From NCBI RefSeq assembly GCF_008016535.1, contig NZ_SAXY01000032.1, positions 1-64,000 of the forward strand: a stretch of DNA of 64,000 nucleotides, in the 5' to 3' direction. How positions within the stretch are numbered: the first letter of the stretch is position 1; each line of letters starts with the position of its first letter. The notes beneath the pieces are model-generated. The model had not been told where the DNA came from and made no database searches. It worked only from the letters and a program-made list of their open reading frames with translations. This document shows positions 9,448 to 17,746 of this stretch, piece after piece. The stretch comes from Brachyspira pilosicoli (lineage in GTDB: Bacteria > Spirochaetota > Brachyspiria > Brachyspirales > Brachyspiraceae). A program made the position numbers and the translations under genes.

Positions 9448-9864
9448 TTAAACTCCCCTAAGCGACTGACACATTTTCATTAACAGTTCTTTTAATTTTT
9501 CTTCATCTTCTTTTGACATCTCATTTGTAGCAATACTTTCTATATCCTCAAAAACCTTCTGCATATAATTTGAAGCTTCTATTCCTTTTTCTGTTAGAGA
9601 AACATAAAGAGAACGCCTATTACCATCATGCTGCTTCCTTAAAATAAGTCCAGCATTTTCCATACCTAGTAATATGCTTCCAACAGTTGTCTGCTCTATT
9701 TCCAAATAATTTGCTATGGTTTTCTGGTCTGCCTCTTTGAATTTAGATAGAAAATATAGAACTTTAGGCTGACCAGATGTAAGCCCTATTTTGTTCGCTT
9801 CAAGCATTACTCTTTTTGCAAAAATAGAATTAGCTTTCATTAGCAAATAATGCAGATTCTCCAA
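9448..9864 (-). CDS. MarR-family transcriptional regulator
   Basis: 138 residues with a winged-helix core: the recognition-helix region KTIANYLEIEQTTVGSILLGME (residues about 45-66, split across the motif) followed by the wing KQHDGNRRSLYVSLTEKG, a signature of the family. The start is a TTG with AAGGAT eight bases upstream; an in-frame ATG eight codons later is the alternative. The downstream membrane-protein gene is almost overlapping, so the regulator probably controls an efflux or transport function. Palindromes just upstream are candidate operators. Confidence 0.88.
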   Translation of the reverse strand: MENLHYLLMKANSIFAKRVMLEANKIGLTSGQPKVLYFLSKFKEADQKTIANYLEIEQTTVGSILLGMENAGLILRKQHDGNRRSLYVSLTEKGIEASNYMQKVFEDIESIATNEMSKEDEEKLKELLMKMCQSLRGV

Positions 9865-9874
9865 TGTGAGTATC

Positions 9875-9913
9875 CTTATAATAAGTATTGTTATAATAAG
9901 ATAGCTTATTATA
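9875..9913 (-). promoter_or_regulatory. Candidate MarR operator palindromes
   Basis: CTTATAATAAG at 9875-9885 is a perfect palindrome. TATAATAAG-ATAG-CTTATTATA at 9892-9913 is a perfect 9+4+9 inverted repeat. A further ACTTATAAGT lies near 9948. All lie in the short region upstream of the MarR-family start codon, where autorepressor sites are expected. Assignment to this regulator is inferred from position. Confidence 0.5.
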
Positions 9914-10074
9914 TATCCTTTAAAAAAATATCAAATAAATTATTATTACTTATAAGTATTATATAAAATATGATATTTTGATTTTGGAGAGTAAAAAATT
10001 ACATGCAAATAAAAAAAGATTACAAATATTTTGTAAAAATAATTTACCTTTTTACAAAAAAACTGTAAAAAAAC

Positions 10075-10103
10075 TTGACAAATATTAAACAATATACTAT
10101 ACT
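10075..10103 (+). promoter_or_regulatory. Sigma-70 promoter of the PepSY-like gene
   Basis: TTGACA (10075-10080), a 17-bp spacer and TATACT (10098-10103), about 38 bp before the ATG at 10142. This is the best match to the sigma-70 consensus that I found in the window. Confidence 0.75.
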
Positions 10104-10141
10104 ATTATTATACTTATAATAAAACCGTTAAGGAGAGTAAA

Positions 10142-10576
10142 ATGAAAAAACAAGTAAAACAAATTATTCTAATTGCTTCTATTATGATGCTATCTATAGC
10201 TGCGGTATTTGCAGCAGACATGCCTATACAGGCTAATCAGCTTCCAAAAAAAGCACAAGATTTCATCAAAGCTAATTTTGCAAACGACCAGATAGTTTAT
10301 GCTGAACAGGATAGAAATAGTTTTAAAGCAGAATTAGCTAGCGGAGTTGAAATAGACTTCGATAGAAACGGAGATTGGACTGATGTATCTTCTAAAATGC
10401 CTTTGCCTACAAAATTTATACCTACCGCTGTAATTAAAGCAGTAGGAACTAAATATCCTCAAGTTCCTGTTTTAGAAATAAGTAAAGAATATAATAGCTA
10501 CAAATTAAAACTAGGAAACAATAGAGAAGTTTATGTAGATAATAGTGGTAAAATTGTAGGAGATAAATTAGACTAA
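10142..10576 (+). CDS. Periplasmic PepSY-like (DUF2874) protein
   Basis: 144 residues. A signal peptide with a clear cleavage region (SIAAVFAAD, about residues 18-26) exports it. The mature part carries two copies of the PepSY-like pattern: LPKKAQDFIKANF...YAEQDRNSFKAELASGVEIDFD, and AVIKAVGTKYPQVPVLEISKEYNSYKLKLGNNREVYVD (described by its end segments). This is the beta-lactamase-inhibitor-like fold common in small exported proteins of gut bacteria; its ligand is unknown. It has a strong promoter, AAGGAG before the ATG, and its own terminator, so it is a single-gene unit that may be well expressed. Confidence 0.8.
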   Translation: MKKQVKQIILIASIMMLSIAAVFAADMPIQANQLPKKAQDFIKANFANDQIVYAEQDRNSFKAELASGVEIDFDRNGDWTDVSSKMPLPTKFIPTAVIKAVGTKYPQVPVLEISKEYNSYKLKLGNNREVYVDNSGKIVGDKLD

Positions 10577-10603
10577 TAGAAAATAGAAATTAATTATTAA
10601 AGA

Positions 10604-10635
10604 AGAGAGAGGTTTTCATGCTTCTCTCTTTTTTA
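10604..10635 (+). terminator. Rho-independent terminator
   Basis: An AAGAGAGAGG / CTTCTCTCTT stem with a TTTTCATG loop is followed by a run of T, about 30 bp after the PepSY-like gene. Confidence 0.85.
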
Positions 10636-10712
10636 TTAGAATTATAAAAATATTTCATTTTTTTCGTATATAGTATATAATTAATGAAAAATACATAAAA
10701 GGATAATAATTT

Positions 10713-11447
10713 ATGAAACATTTAATAATTTTGGCACTATCTATTTTCATTATTTCATGTGGCGGAAACACTGAAACAAATAATCAAACAACAACAGAGC
10801 CTGCAACACTTACTATAGACTTTCAGGCTATATTTGGTGAAAAAGCTAATGATGACAATACTATAATGGAAAACTCATATTTAAAAGTGACAGGAAGCTA
10901 TGGAGATATAGATGCTAAAGTAGATGCAGTTACAGGAGCTTCTACACCTACAGGTGCTACAAAATCTTGGGATTCATATAGATACGAAAACAAACAATTT
11001 GCTAACAATAAGATTGAAAGAGGATTAGGATTTTTTGTATTATATGGAGTATCACCATCTAAAACTTATAATTTTGACGGTATGACAGGGACTTCTATAT
11101 CACAAAAAACTTTAGATGGTACTAATGGACCAAAAGTTACAGGAACAGGCATTACAAAAGATGAAACTGGTGTTATAACTATCAGATATGCACATGCAGG
11201 AGGTCCTACTGTTTATCCTTGGGCTTATGAATTAAAATCTGATACTAATGGAATATTTAAAATTGGTTATGATTTAGAAAACAACAAAATGAGTAAATTA
11301 CAAATTTCTAATGATATTGATTTTGCAAATATAGAAATGGTTACAGATAAAGCAAAAGATGGAATTTCTTATTGGCAAGGAGATTTACAGGGTACTTTTG
11401 AAAATGATATTCTTACATTAAAAGGTACTTTAAAAGAAGTTAAATAA
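10713..11447 (+). CDS. Lipoprotein of unknown function
   Basis: 244 residues. The N-terminus (hydrophobic core then SIFIISCGG) is a type II signal peptide with lipobox Cys16, so the protein should be lipid-anchored. The body is rich in Thr, Gly and Asn and reads as beta-strand rich (DAVTGASTPTGATKSWDSY near residues 71-89, split here for reference). I recognise no family. AAAGGA precedes the ATG, and a terminator follows directly. Confidence 0.75.
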   Translation: MKHLIILALSIFIISCGGNTETNNQTTTEPATLTIDFQAIFGEKANDDNTIMENSYLKVTGSYGDIDAKVDAVTGASTPTGATKSWDSYRYENKQFANNKIERGLGFFVLYGVSPSKTYNFDGMTGTSISQKTLDGTNGPKVTGTGITKDETGVITIRYAHAGGPTVYPWAYELKSDTNGIFKIGYDLENNKMSKLQISNDIDFANIEMVTDKAKDGISYWQGDLQGTFENDILTLKGTLKEVK

Positions 11448-11461
11448 ACTAAATATTTAAT

Positions 11462-11484
11462 AGGGGATTTTTATCCCCTTTTTA
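11462..11484 (+). terminator. Rho-independent terminator
   Basis: AGGGGAT / ATCCCCT stem with a short T-rich loop, followed by T5, 15 bp after the lipoprotein gene. Confidence 0.85.
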
Positions 11485-11536
11485 TATATAACAACATTTT
11501 TATCTTAAAAACATTTTGAAATTTAATATCTACTTA

Positions 11537-11616
11537 CCGCACGCTAAATTAAACAATAAATATAAATTAATTTGAAATACAATTTTAATTATTTTATTAG
11601 TTTATTTAACGTGCGG
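11537..11616. repeat. Imperfect inverted repeat with CCGCACG arms
   Basis: CCGCACGCTAAATTAAAC at 11537-11554 pairs with GTTTATTTAACGTGCGG at 11600-11616 across an AT-rich loop of about 45 bp. The outer CCGCAC/GTGCGG arms recall those in the 88-bp repeats at 25.6 and 28.3 kb, but the rest differs. The 390-bp stretch 11485-11877 shows nothing else that I recognise. Confidence 0.6.
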
Positions 11617-11877
11617 GATATGGTATATTAAACCTAATAAAAATCTTGGGTGGATATGCTTTTTTTATTAAGAATTTTAGAATATAAAAACAAAAATTTT
11701 TTATAATACAGAAAGGTTAATAGGGCGGGAATCAAAATAGATTAAAAAACTTAAATGTATATAAAAAAAATATTTTGTGCCTATTAAATACATTATATAT
11801 TTTTATTTTACTTGATATATTGCTAAAAGTTTTATATAATATTTTAATTAAAAACTATTTATTGTAAGAAAAGTAAG

Positions 11878-12750
11878 ATGAAAAAAAATAATAATATAGA
11901 GAAGAAATTAATAGGCATCATAATAAATAAAAGCAGAAATAATACTGACACTATAGTAAAAAAAATAAAAAATATTATAAATAAATATAATGTAGATGCC
12001 ATACTTATAGATTATGATATATCATCTTATAACAATATCAACAAAGCAATAAAAACCTTAAAAAATGTATCAATGCTTATATCCATAGGAGGAGACGGCA
12101 CATTATTATCAGCATTAAAAATAGCCATTAAATATAATATATCTGTTTTGCCTATATATAACGGTACATTAGGTTTTATCTCAGAAATTCCTCCAGAAGA
12201 GGCATATCTTATTATAGAAGAATATTTTAATAATAAAAAAACATTATATGAAATAGAACCTAGAACACTTTTAGATATAGAAATAAAAACTGAAAAATCT
12301 ATAAAAAAATATTTAGCAATAAATGAACTAGCATTATGTAAATTAGATGGAAGAACTTTATATATGGATATAAACATATCTGGAAAGAAAGTATCATCTA
12401 TAATCGGAGATGGTGTTATTATGGCTACTCCTACAGGCTCAACGGCATATGCTTTAAGTGCAGGAGGACCGATAATTGTTCCTACAATAGATGCTATGTC
12501 TTTTGTACCAATAGCACCTCATTCACTTACATTTAGACCGCTTGTTATACCTAAGGGGGATAATGTAGAAATAAAACTTTCTCAAAAATCCCAAAAAGGT
12601 ATGATAACAATAGATGGTTATGATATATATAAATTTGGAAAAAATGATATTGTAAAAGCAAGTATAAGTGATAAAAACTGCTATATATTTCAGAGTGCAA
12701 ATAGATTATTTTATGATATACTTAGAAACAAACTTAACTGGGGCATATAA
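11878..12750 (+). CDS. nadK: NAD kinase
   Basis: 290 residues, normal for bacterial NAD kinase, which phosphorylates NAD to NADP. The GGDGTLL motif is at residues 71-77, NGTLGFISE follows near 95, and the second conserved loop TPTGSTAYALSAGGPI is at about 184-199. The gene ends 2 bp before recN, a common pairing in bacteria, and is likely co-transcribed with it. Confidence 0.96.
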   Translation: MKKNNNIEKKLIGIIINKSRNNTDTIVKKIKNIINKYNVDAILIDYDISSYNNINKAIKTLKNVSMLISIGGDGTLLSALKIAIKYNISVLPIYNGTLGFISEIPPEEAYLIIEEYFNNKKTLYEIEPRTLLDIEIKTEKSIKKYLAINELALCKLDGRTLYMDINISGKKVSSIIGDGVIMATPTGSTAYALSAGGPIIVPTIDAMSFVPIAPHSLTFRPLVIPKGDNVEIKLSQKSQKGMITIDGYDIYKFGKNDIVKASISDKNCYIFQSANRLFYDILRNKLNWGI

Positions 12751-12752
12751 TA

Positions 12753-14480
12753 ATGCTTAAATATTTAGATATTAGAAATTTTGTATTAATAGATAAAGTA
12801 AAAATCAACTTTGAAAATGGATTTAATGTTTTAACAGGTGAAACAGGTGCTGGAAAAAGCATTATCATTAGTGCATTAGAATTAATTACAGGAGAAAAAG
12901 GCTCTACAAGAATGGTAGGCTTAAATGGAGATAGGCTAACTGTAATAGGAACTTTCTTTTTGCAATCATCATTAAATATAGTAAAAAACAAATTAAAAGA
13001 ATGGAATATAGAAATTACAGGCAATGAACTCAATATAAAAAGAGAAATTACAAAAGACGGTAAAAGCCGTTCTTTTATAAACAATATTGGTGTGCGTGTA
13101 GCAGAATTAAAAGAATTAGGAGATTTAATTGTAGACATACATGGTCAGCATGAACATCAATCACTTTTTAATGCGGCAAATCATATTAATTTTTATGATG
13201 CTTATTTAAACATTGGAGATAAATTGCAAGTTTATAGAGACAATTATAACAAACTTACAAAACTAATAAAACAATATAATGAAATATCACAAAATAAAAA
13301 TACAATATTAAAAGAAAAATCGTTTTTAGAATATGCTATAGAAGAAATAGAAAAGGCAAACTTAAAATATAATGAAGATGAAGAGATAAAAAATGATATA
13401 GCAATGATGTCTAATGCAGAAAATATAGCCTCTGCCCTATCTGTTATAAATAAAGATATATTTGGAAATGAATCTGGTGCTTATTTAAAACTTACAAGAA
13501 GCATTAATACATTACAATCAATTTCTCAATATGATGATAGGCTTTCAGATTTAGCATCACAAATAGAAGCTATATCATTAAACCTTGAGGACATAAAAAC
13601 AGTATTCAGCGAAATAAGAGCGAAGGCTAAATTTGACCCAGAAGAATTACAGGCTCTCAATGAAAGACTTTTCTTTATAAACACATTAAAAAAGAAATAT
13701 GGAAACAATATTAAAGAAATTATTAATTATGCCAAAGAGGCTAAAGAAAAATTAGACTCTCTTAATTTCTCTGATGAAGATATTTTAAAACTAAAAGAGG
13801 AAATAGAAAACATAAGAAAGGAAACATCAGCACTAGCAAAAGAGATTTCTGATATAAGAAAGTCTAAGAAAGATGTTTTTATAAATGCTATAGAAAAAGA
13901 GATGTGCGACTTAGGAATGACCTCTACAAAATTTGATGTTGAGATAACCTATGATGAAGATGATGAAGACGGCATACTTAATATAGACGGCACAAACTTA
14001 AAAGCAAACTATAATGGTGTAGACAATATAGAGTTTATAATAGCACCAAATAAGCAGGCTATGTTTCAGCCTTTAAGAAAGATTGCTTCTGGCGGAGAGA
14101 TATCAAGAATTATGCTTTCATTAAAAAGTGTGCTTTCTAGCGGAGATTATTGCGAGACTTGTGTATTTGACGAAATAGATGTAGGTGTTGGCGGAAGGAT
14201 TGCAGAAGTTATAGGAGAGAAAATTGCTGCTTTATCAAAACAAAAACAAATATTAAGCATTACTCACTTAGCACAAATTGCAATATATGCTAATAATCAT
14301 TTTAAAGTAATAAAAAATGAAAAAGATGATGTGGTTACTTCTACTATAGAAGAGTTAAATGATTCTAATAAAGTAAACGAAATAGCAAGAATGATAACAG
14401 GAAAAGAAATAACAGATGCAAGCATAAAGCATGCCGAAGAATTGTTGGAACATGCGAAAAAGTCATCTGGCTTATTTTAA
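12753..14480 (+). CDS. recN: DNA repair protein RecN
   Basis: 575 residues with the SMC-like architecture of RecN, which acts in double-strand-break repair. Walker A (GETGAGKS) is at residues 29-36. The ATPase head is completed at the C-terminus by the signature ASGGEISRIMLSLK (about 446-459) and the Walker B region CVFDEIDVGVGG (about 470). Long coiled-coil arms lie between (about 150-370). It begins 2 bp after the nadK stop codon. Confidence 0.96.
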   Translation: MLKYLDIRNFVLIDKVKINFENGFNVLTGETGAGKSIIISALELITGEKGSTRMVGLNGDRLTVIGTFFLQSSLNIVKNKLKEWNIEITGNELNIKREITKDGKSRSFINNIGVRVAELKELGDLIVDIHGQHEHQSLFNAANHINFYDAYLNIGDKLQVYRDNYNKLTKLIKQYNEISQNKNTILKEKSFLEYAIEEIEKANLKYNEDEEIKNDIAMMSNAENIASALSVINKDIFGNESGAYLKLTRSINTLQSISQYDDRLSDLASQIEAISLNLEDIKTVFSEIRAKAKFDPEELQALNERLFFINTLKKKYGNNIKEIINYAKEAKEKLDSLNFSDEDILKLKEEIENIRKETSALAKEISDIRKSKKDVFINAIEKEMCDLGMTSTKFDVEITYDEDDEDGILNIDGTNLKANYNGVDNIEFIIAPNKQAMFQPLRKIASGGEISRIMLSLKSVLSSGDYCETCVFDEIDVGVGGRIAEVIGEKIAALSKQKQILSITHLAQIAIYANNHFKVIKNEKDDVVTSTIEELNDSNKVNEIARMITGKEITDASIKHAEELLEHAKKSSGLF

Positions 14481-14532
14481 TATACAGTGAAATTTTTATA
14501 TTTTAATTATTTGCGGGGACTAGCCCACGCAC

Positions 14533-14577
14533 CCCCAGTTCTTTTATTGGTATAAAAGAACCAAAAGAACTGCATTT
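14533..14577. repeat. Dispersed palindromic repeat, uninterrupted form
   Basis: CCCCAGTTCTTTT joined directly to ATTGGTATAAAAGAACC, then AAAAGAACTGCATT. AGTTCTTTT and AAAAGAACT form the arms of a hairpin. It is the version without the 45-bp insert seen at 4321-4409. It lies just past the recN stop codon and could also act as a transcription barrier. Confidence 0.7.
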
Positions 14578-14673
14578 TTACTTTAATTTATCTCTTATAA
14601 TATACTTAATGCATATTATAAAAATATAAATATTGAGAAAATAAATCCTCATAAAATAATCAAATAATTAAAA

Positions 14674-15183
14674 TTAATAAGCCTCATAATGAATTTTGTT
14701 TGATTCAAATCTATCAGGCATAGCTACTTCACCATCAGGATAGCCCACAGCAACTATTCCAAGAGGTTTTATATGCTCTGGTAAATTAAACAATTTTATA
14801 ATATCATTCATTCTCTCTTCACGAGGAGCCACCCCAAGCCATACGCTTCCCAAATCTTTTGCCTTACAAGCAAGCATTAAATTTTCTATTGCAGCAGAAC
14901 AGTTTTGCTGCCAATAAAGTTTTCCAGATTCATCAGATAAATCTCCGCATACAATAACAGCCAAAGTTGCAGTATATAGCATTTTAGCATAAGGGTGAAC
15001 ATCTGCTATTTTATCTAATGTCTCTCTCTTCTCTATAACTATAAACTCCCAATTTCTTTTATTGTTCGCAGAAGGAGCATACATAGCAGCTTTTAATATA
15101 TACTCTATCTTTTCTTTTTCAACTGCCTTGTCTTTAATATATTTTCTTATACTTCTTCTTGTAAATAAAATATCTTCTTGCAT
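14674..15183 (-). CDS. Nitroreductase-family flavoprotein
   Basis: 169 residues from the ATG at 15183. I chose it because GGGGGGA lies just upstream; a longer reading from 15198 would place that site inside the gene. The FMN-binding RRSIRKY motif is at residues 9-15, APSANNKRNWEF lies near 35-46, and the C-terminal GIVAVGYPDGEVAMPDR is typical. The family reduces nitro-compounds, quinones or flavins with NAD(P)H; the substrate is not predictable. It is the last gene of the leftward run that starts at 19231. Confidence 0.9.
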   Translation of the reverse strand: MQEDILFTRRSIRKYIKDKAVEKEKIEYILKAAMYAPSANNKRNWEFIVIEKRETLDKIADVHPYAKMLYTATLAVIVCGDLSDESGKLYWQQNCSAAIENLMLACKAKDLGSVWLGVAPREERMNDIIKLFNLPEHIKPLGIVAVGYPDGEVAMPDRFESNKIHYEAY

Positions 15184-15206
15184 GAAAAATCCCCCCATAT
15201 AAATAA

Positions 15207-16199
15207 TTAAAAAAATAATTTATTAAAAATAATTCCAAACAACATAAATAATAGTTTTAAAACTATCAACACAAATAAAGCAATTATAGCTCCCATAATA
15301 AGTATTTTATTAGATGCCACTATATGACTAGATTCTAATTTGTTAATAGCATCTCCAACTAAAATTCTATCATGAATCTCAGAACATTTAAAATATTCTC
15401 CTCCAAGCTCTATATCCAAAGCCCCCGCAACAGCACACTCCAACCTAGCCTTATTATCATTTCCATCTCTCTTAAAAACTCTAAAAACCTTTTTTATATC
15501 ATATCCCAAAAGAAAATCAGCAGCCGCATATGATAAAAACGCAAATATAGAAGGTATCATATTAATATAGTATGCAAAATTAATATTAAACATTCCATAT
15601 TTATCTTTAGCCCTATTTTCATCAATAGCAACATCATTATCTGATGATATATCAGAAAGCATGCATAATATTTTATACATAAAACAAAGAGGTACACCAC
15701 CTAAAAGAAAGAAAATAGAAGTATATATATAATCTTCCCCAACACTAATAGAAGAATATTCTATAGTCTTTTTAATAATATTTTCTCTATCAATATCATT
15801 AACATCTATATTAGTATTTTCTTTTAAAATCTTCTTTGCCTCGTCTAAGTTTACATATTTAACAGAAGAATATATTGAATCGCTAACTTCAAAAGGTTTC
15901 CTTATTCCTATAATAATATAAGCCGCTATAAGTTCTATTATAATTCCTAATAAAAAATTAACTTTATATAAAAAATAAAATAAAAAATATGGTATGATAA
16001 AAGAGATAAATAAAACTATTAAAGATACTATTATTCCCAAAATAAGCTCTAATGTTTCATTATTTTTATAAACTTTATCTCTTAATAAATATTGCAATTT
16101 TTCTACTGGAATCTTTATATATTGAAATATATCAATTTTAAATTTATATACAAAAATATTTAAAAGAAATGATATAGGAAGTATTAATAAAGTTTGCAT
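15207..16199 (-). CDS. cbiB: Adenosylcobinamide-phosphate synthase CbiB-like
   Basis: 330 residues with several membrane helices, matching CbiB/CobD, which attaches the aminopropanol arm during cobalamin synthesis. Supporting segments are IGIRKPFEVSDSIYSSVK, the central YYINMIPSIFAFLSYAAAD region and FKRDGNDNKARLECAVAGAL (about residues 241-260). The last corresponds to the conserved RDG..NP.N.G..E...AGAL stretch, but the usual Pro-Ser-Pro-Asn part is altered. The next gene upstream is CobC-like, which supports a cobalamin role, although no other cob/cbi gene is visible here. Confidence 0.8.
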   Translation of the reverse strand: MQTLLILPISFLLNIFVYKFKIDIFQYIKIPVEKLQYLLRDKVYKNNETLELILGIIVSLIVLFISFIIPYFLFYFLYKVNFLLGIIIELIAAYIIIGIRKPFEVSDSIYSSVKYVNLDEAKKILKENTNIDVNDIDRENIIKKTIEYSSISVGEDYIYTSIFFLLGGVPLCFMYKILCMLSDISSDNDVAIDENRAKDKYGMFNINFAYYINMIPSIFAFLSYAAADFLLGYDIKKVFRVFKRDGNDNKARLECAVAGALDIELGGEYFKCSEIHDRILVGDAINKLESSHIVASNKILIMGAIIALFVLIVLKLLFMLFGIIFNKLFF

Positions 16200-16218
16200 A
16201 AAATTAATTTCCGTTATT

Positions 16219-16812
16219 TTATAATAAAATTTTTTCTATTATTTTTAAATTGTTATTTTCTATAATTTCGGTAAGATATCCGCAACCATTAGGTAAAAGA
16301 TAATCATAAAATGGAACTTTTTCTGAACTATTATATTTATCTAATATAGTCATAATTACACCTCCATGTGTAACTACTGCAGTGTAGTTTAAATTATTTT
16401 TTTTCATATCTTCTATTATACTTAAATATACATTATAAACTCTATTAAAGAAATCATTAGTTATCTCTCCGCTAGGTACTTCACTTCTCCAAGAACTTTT
16501 AATAAACTCTTTATAATAAGGATTATCTTTAAGCTCGCTATAAGTCATACCTTCAAACTTTCCAAATCCTCTCTCTCTTAAATCATTTAAAACTTCATAA
16601 TTCATATCGTCAAAATATATTTTAGCCGTTTCTGTGCATCTTTTCATAGGGCTTGAATATAATTTATCAAAAGGTTTATATTTATCTATTTTGCTTTTAT
16701 TTTTTAATAAAGCATTTATACCCTCTTGCCAAAGTGATACATCTGTAGAACCTAACCATTTTTGCTCTGCATTGTTTTTTGTTTGACCATGTCTTATAAA
16801 TAAAATTTTCAT
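16219..16812 (-). CDS. Histidine phosphatase, probably CobC-like
   Basis: 197 residues of the phosphoglycerate-mutase/histidine-phosphatase superfamily. The phospho-accepting His is in LFIRHGQT (residues 4-11), the second catalytic Arg region is YSSPMKRCTETA, and the distal His is in VVTHGGVI. Acid phosphatases and alpha-ribazole phosphatase (CobC) share this fold. The location next to cbiB favours CobC, but the sequence alone does not decide. Genes on both sides are within 20 bp. Confidence 0.82.
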   Translation of the reverse strand: MKILFIRHGQTKNNAEQKWLGSTDVSLWQEGINALLKNKSKIDKYKPFDKLYSSPMKRCTETAKIYFDDMNYEVLNDLRERGFGKFEGMTYSELKDNPYYKEFIKSSWRSEVPSGEITNDFFNRVYNVYLSIIEDMKKNNLNYTAVVTHGGVIMTILDKYNSSEKVPFYDYLLPNGCGYLTEIIENNNLKIIEKILL

Positions 16813-16829
16813 TTTCTGCTCCGTATTTA

Positions 16830-17720
16830 TTAATCATCTATTTTTAAATCATCTATAGCTCTATACAATTTACTCTTTAATCTGCTTCTATCATTATAAC
16901 TTTTTATATTATAATCTTTAATCTTATCACTCATATAATTAACTTCATCTTCCATAATTTTAAACTCAAATACCGCTTTCAATATCTCCATAGTATCAAT
17001 ATATCCTCTCTCTATTCTGTACATTGCCCCATCTAAAGTAAAATCTAATCCTCCATTAGTGAAAGCACCTATATCTTTATTAGGCACTATCTCATAAACC
17101 TTGCAAGTTTCAGACTTCTCCACTATAGCATCTCTATATAAATTAACAACTATAATCTCATCGCACCCATATTCATATAAAGGTGTAAGAGGCAAATTAT
17201 TCCCATTTAAAAACTCAATCCCCCCATCAACATAATTAACCCCATTAATCTTCTGCCTTCCAAATATTATAGGTATAGCACTTGTAGCCATCATTATCTC
17301 TTTTATCTCTTGTATACTTTTTCCATTTAGCTTAAAATACTCGACATCAATATTATGTAAATTTACTGCCGCAGCATATATTGGATATTTGCAATTTGAT
17401 ACAGTTTCTACATTTAAATATTTATCTATAATCTCAAGTAACCCCTCTCTGCTAAATATTCCATTTGCTGATATGCTTTTGTTTCTGCTATCTAGCTTTT
17501 TTTTGGATAATATTTTATCTTCTATTTCTTTAGTCCAAATATGCTCTGCTATAGTGTAATCATTCTGTGCCATTAAGCATGCATTCAATACTCCCACAGA
17601 AGCTCCCGATATAGCCTTTATCTGTTTGTCAATATTATATTCTCTTAAAGCCTTCCATACACCTATCTCATAGCTTCCAAGTCCTCCGCCGCCTCCTAAA
17701 ACTAATCCTAATTTATTCAT
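16830..17720 (-). CDS. Patatin-like phospholipase
   Basis: 296 residues with a complete patatin catalytic dyad. The oxyanion loop is GGGGGLGSYEIG (about residues 9-20), the nucleophile is Ser41 in GASVG, and the Asp is D165 in the DGG motif. No signal peptide, so it is cytoplasmic or membrane-associated. It lies 26 bp after the uncharacterised coiled-coil gene 17747-19231 and 17 bp before the phosphatase gene, so it belongs to the same leftward transcript. Patatin enzymes serve in lipid turnover but also as anti-phage effectors; nothing here decides between these. Confidence 0.88.
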   Translation of the reverse strand: MNKLGLVLGGGGGLGSYEIGVWKALREYNIDKQIKAISGASVGVLNACLMAQNDYTIAEHIWTKEIEDKILSKKKLDSRNKSISANGIFSREGLLEIIDKYLNVETVSNCKYPIYAAAVNLHNIDVEYFKLNGKSIQEIKEIMMATSAIPIIFGRQKINGVNYVDGGIEFLNGNNLPLTPLYEYGCDEIIVVNLYRDAIVEKSETCKVYEIVPNKDIGAFTNGGLDFTLDGAMYRIERGYIDTMEILKAVFEFKIMEDEVNYMSDKIKDYNIKSYNDRSRLKSKLYRAIDDLKIDD

Positions 17721-17746
17721 TATATACTCTCCAAAAAATTATACGA

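Noticed and set aside
11537-11616. Inverted repeat as a riboswitch or terminator
   Set aside because: The loop is long and AT-rich, there is no T-run after the second arm, and I see no known aptamer motif.
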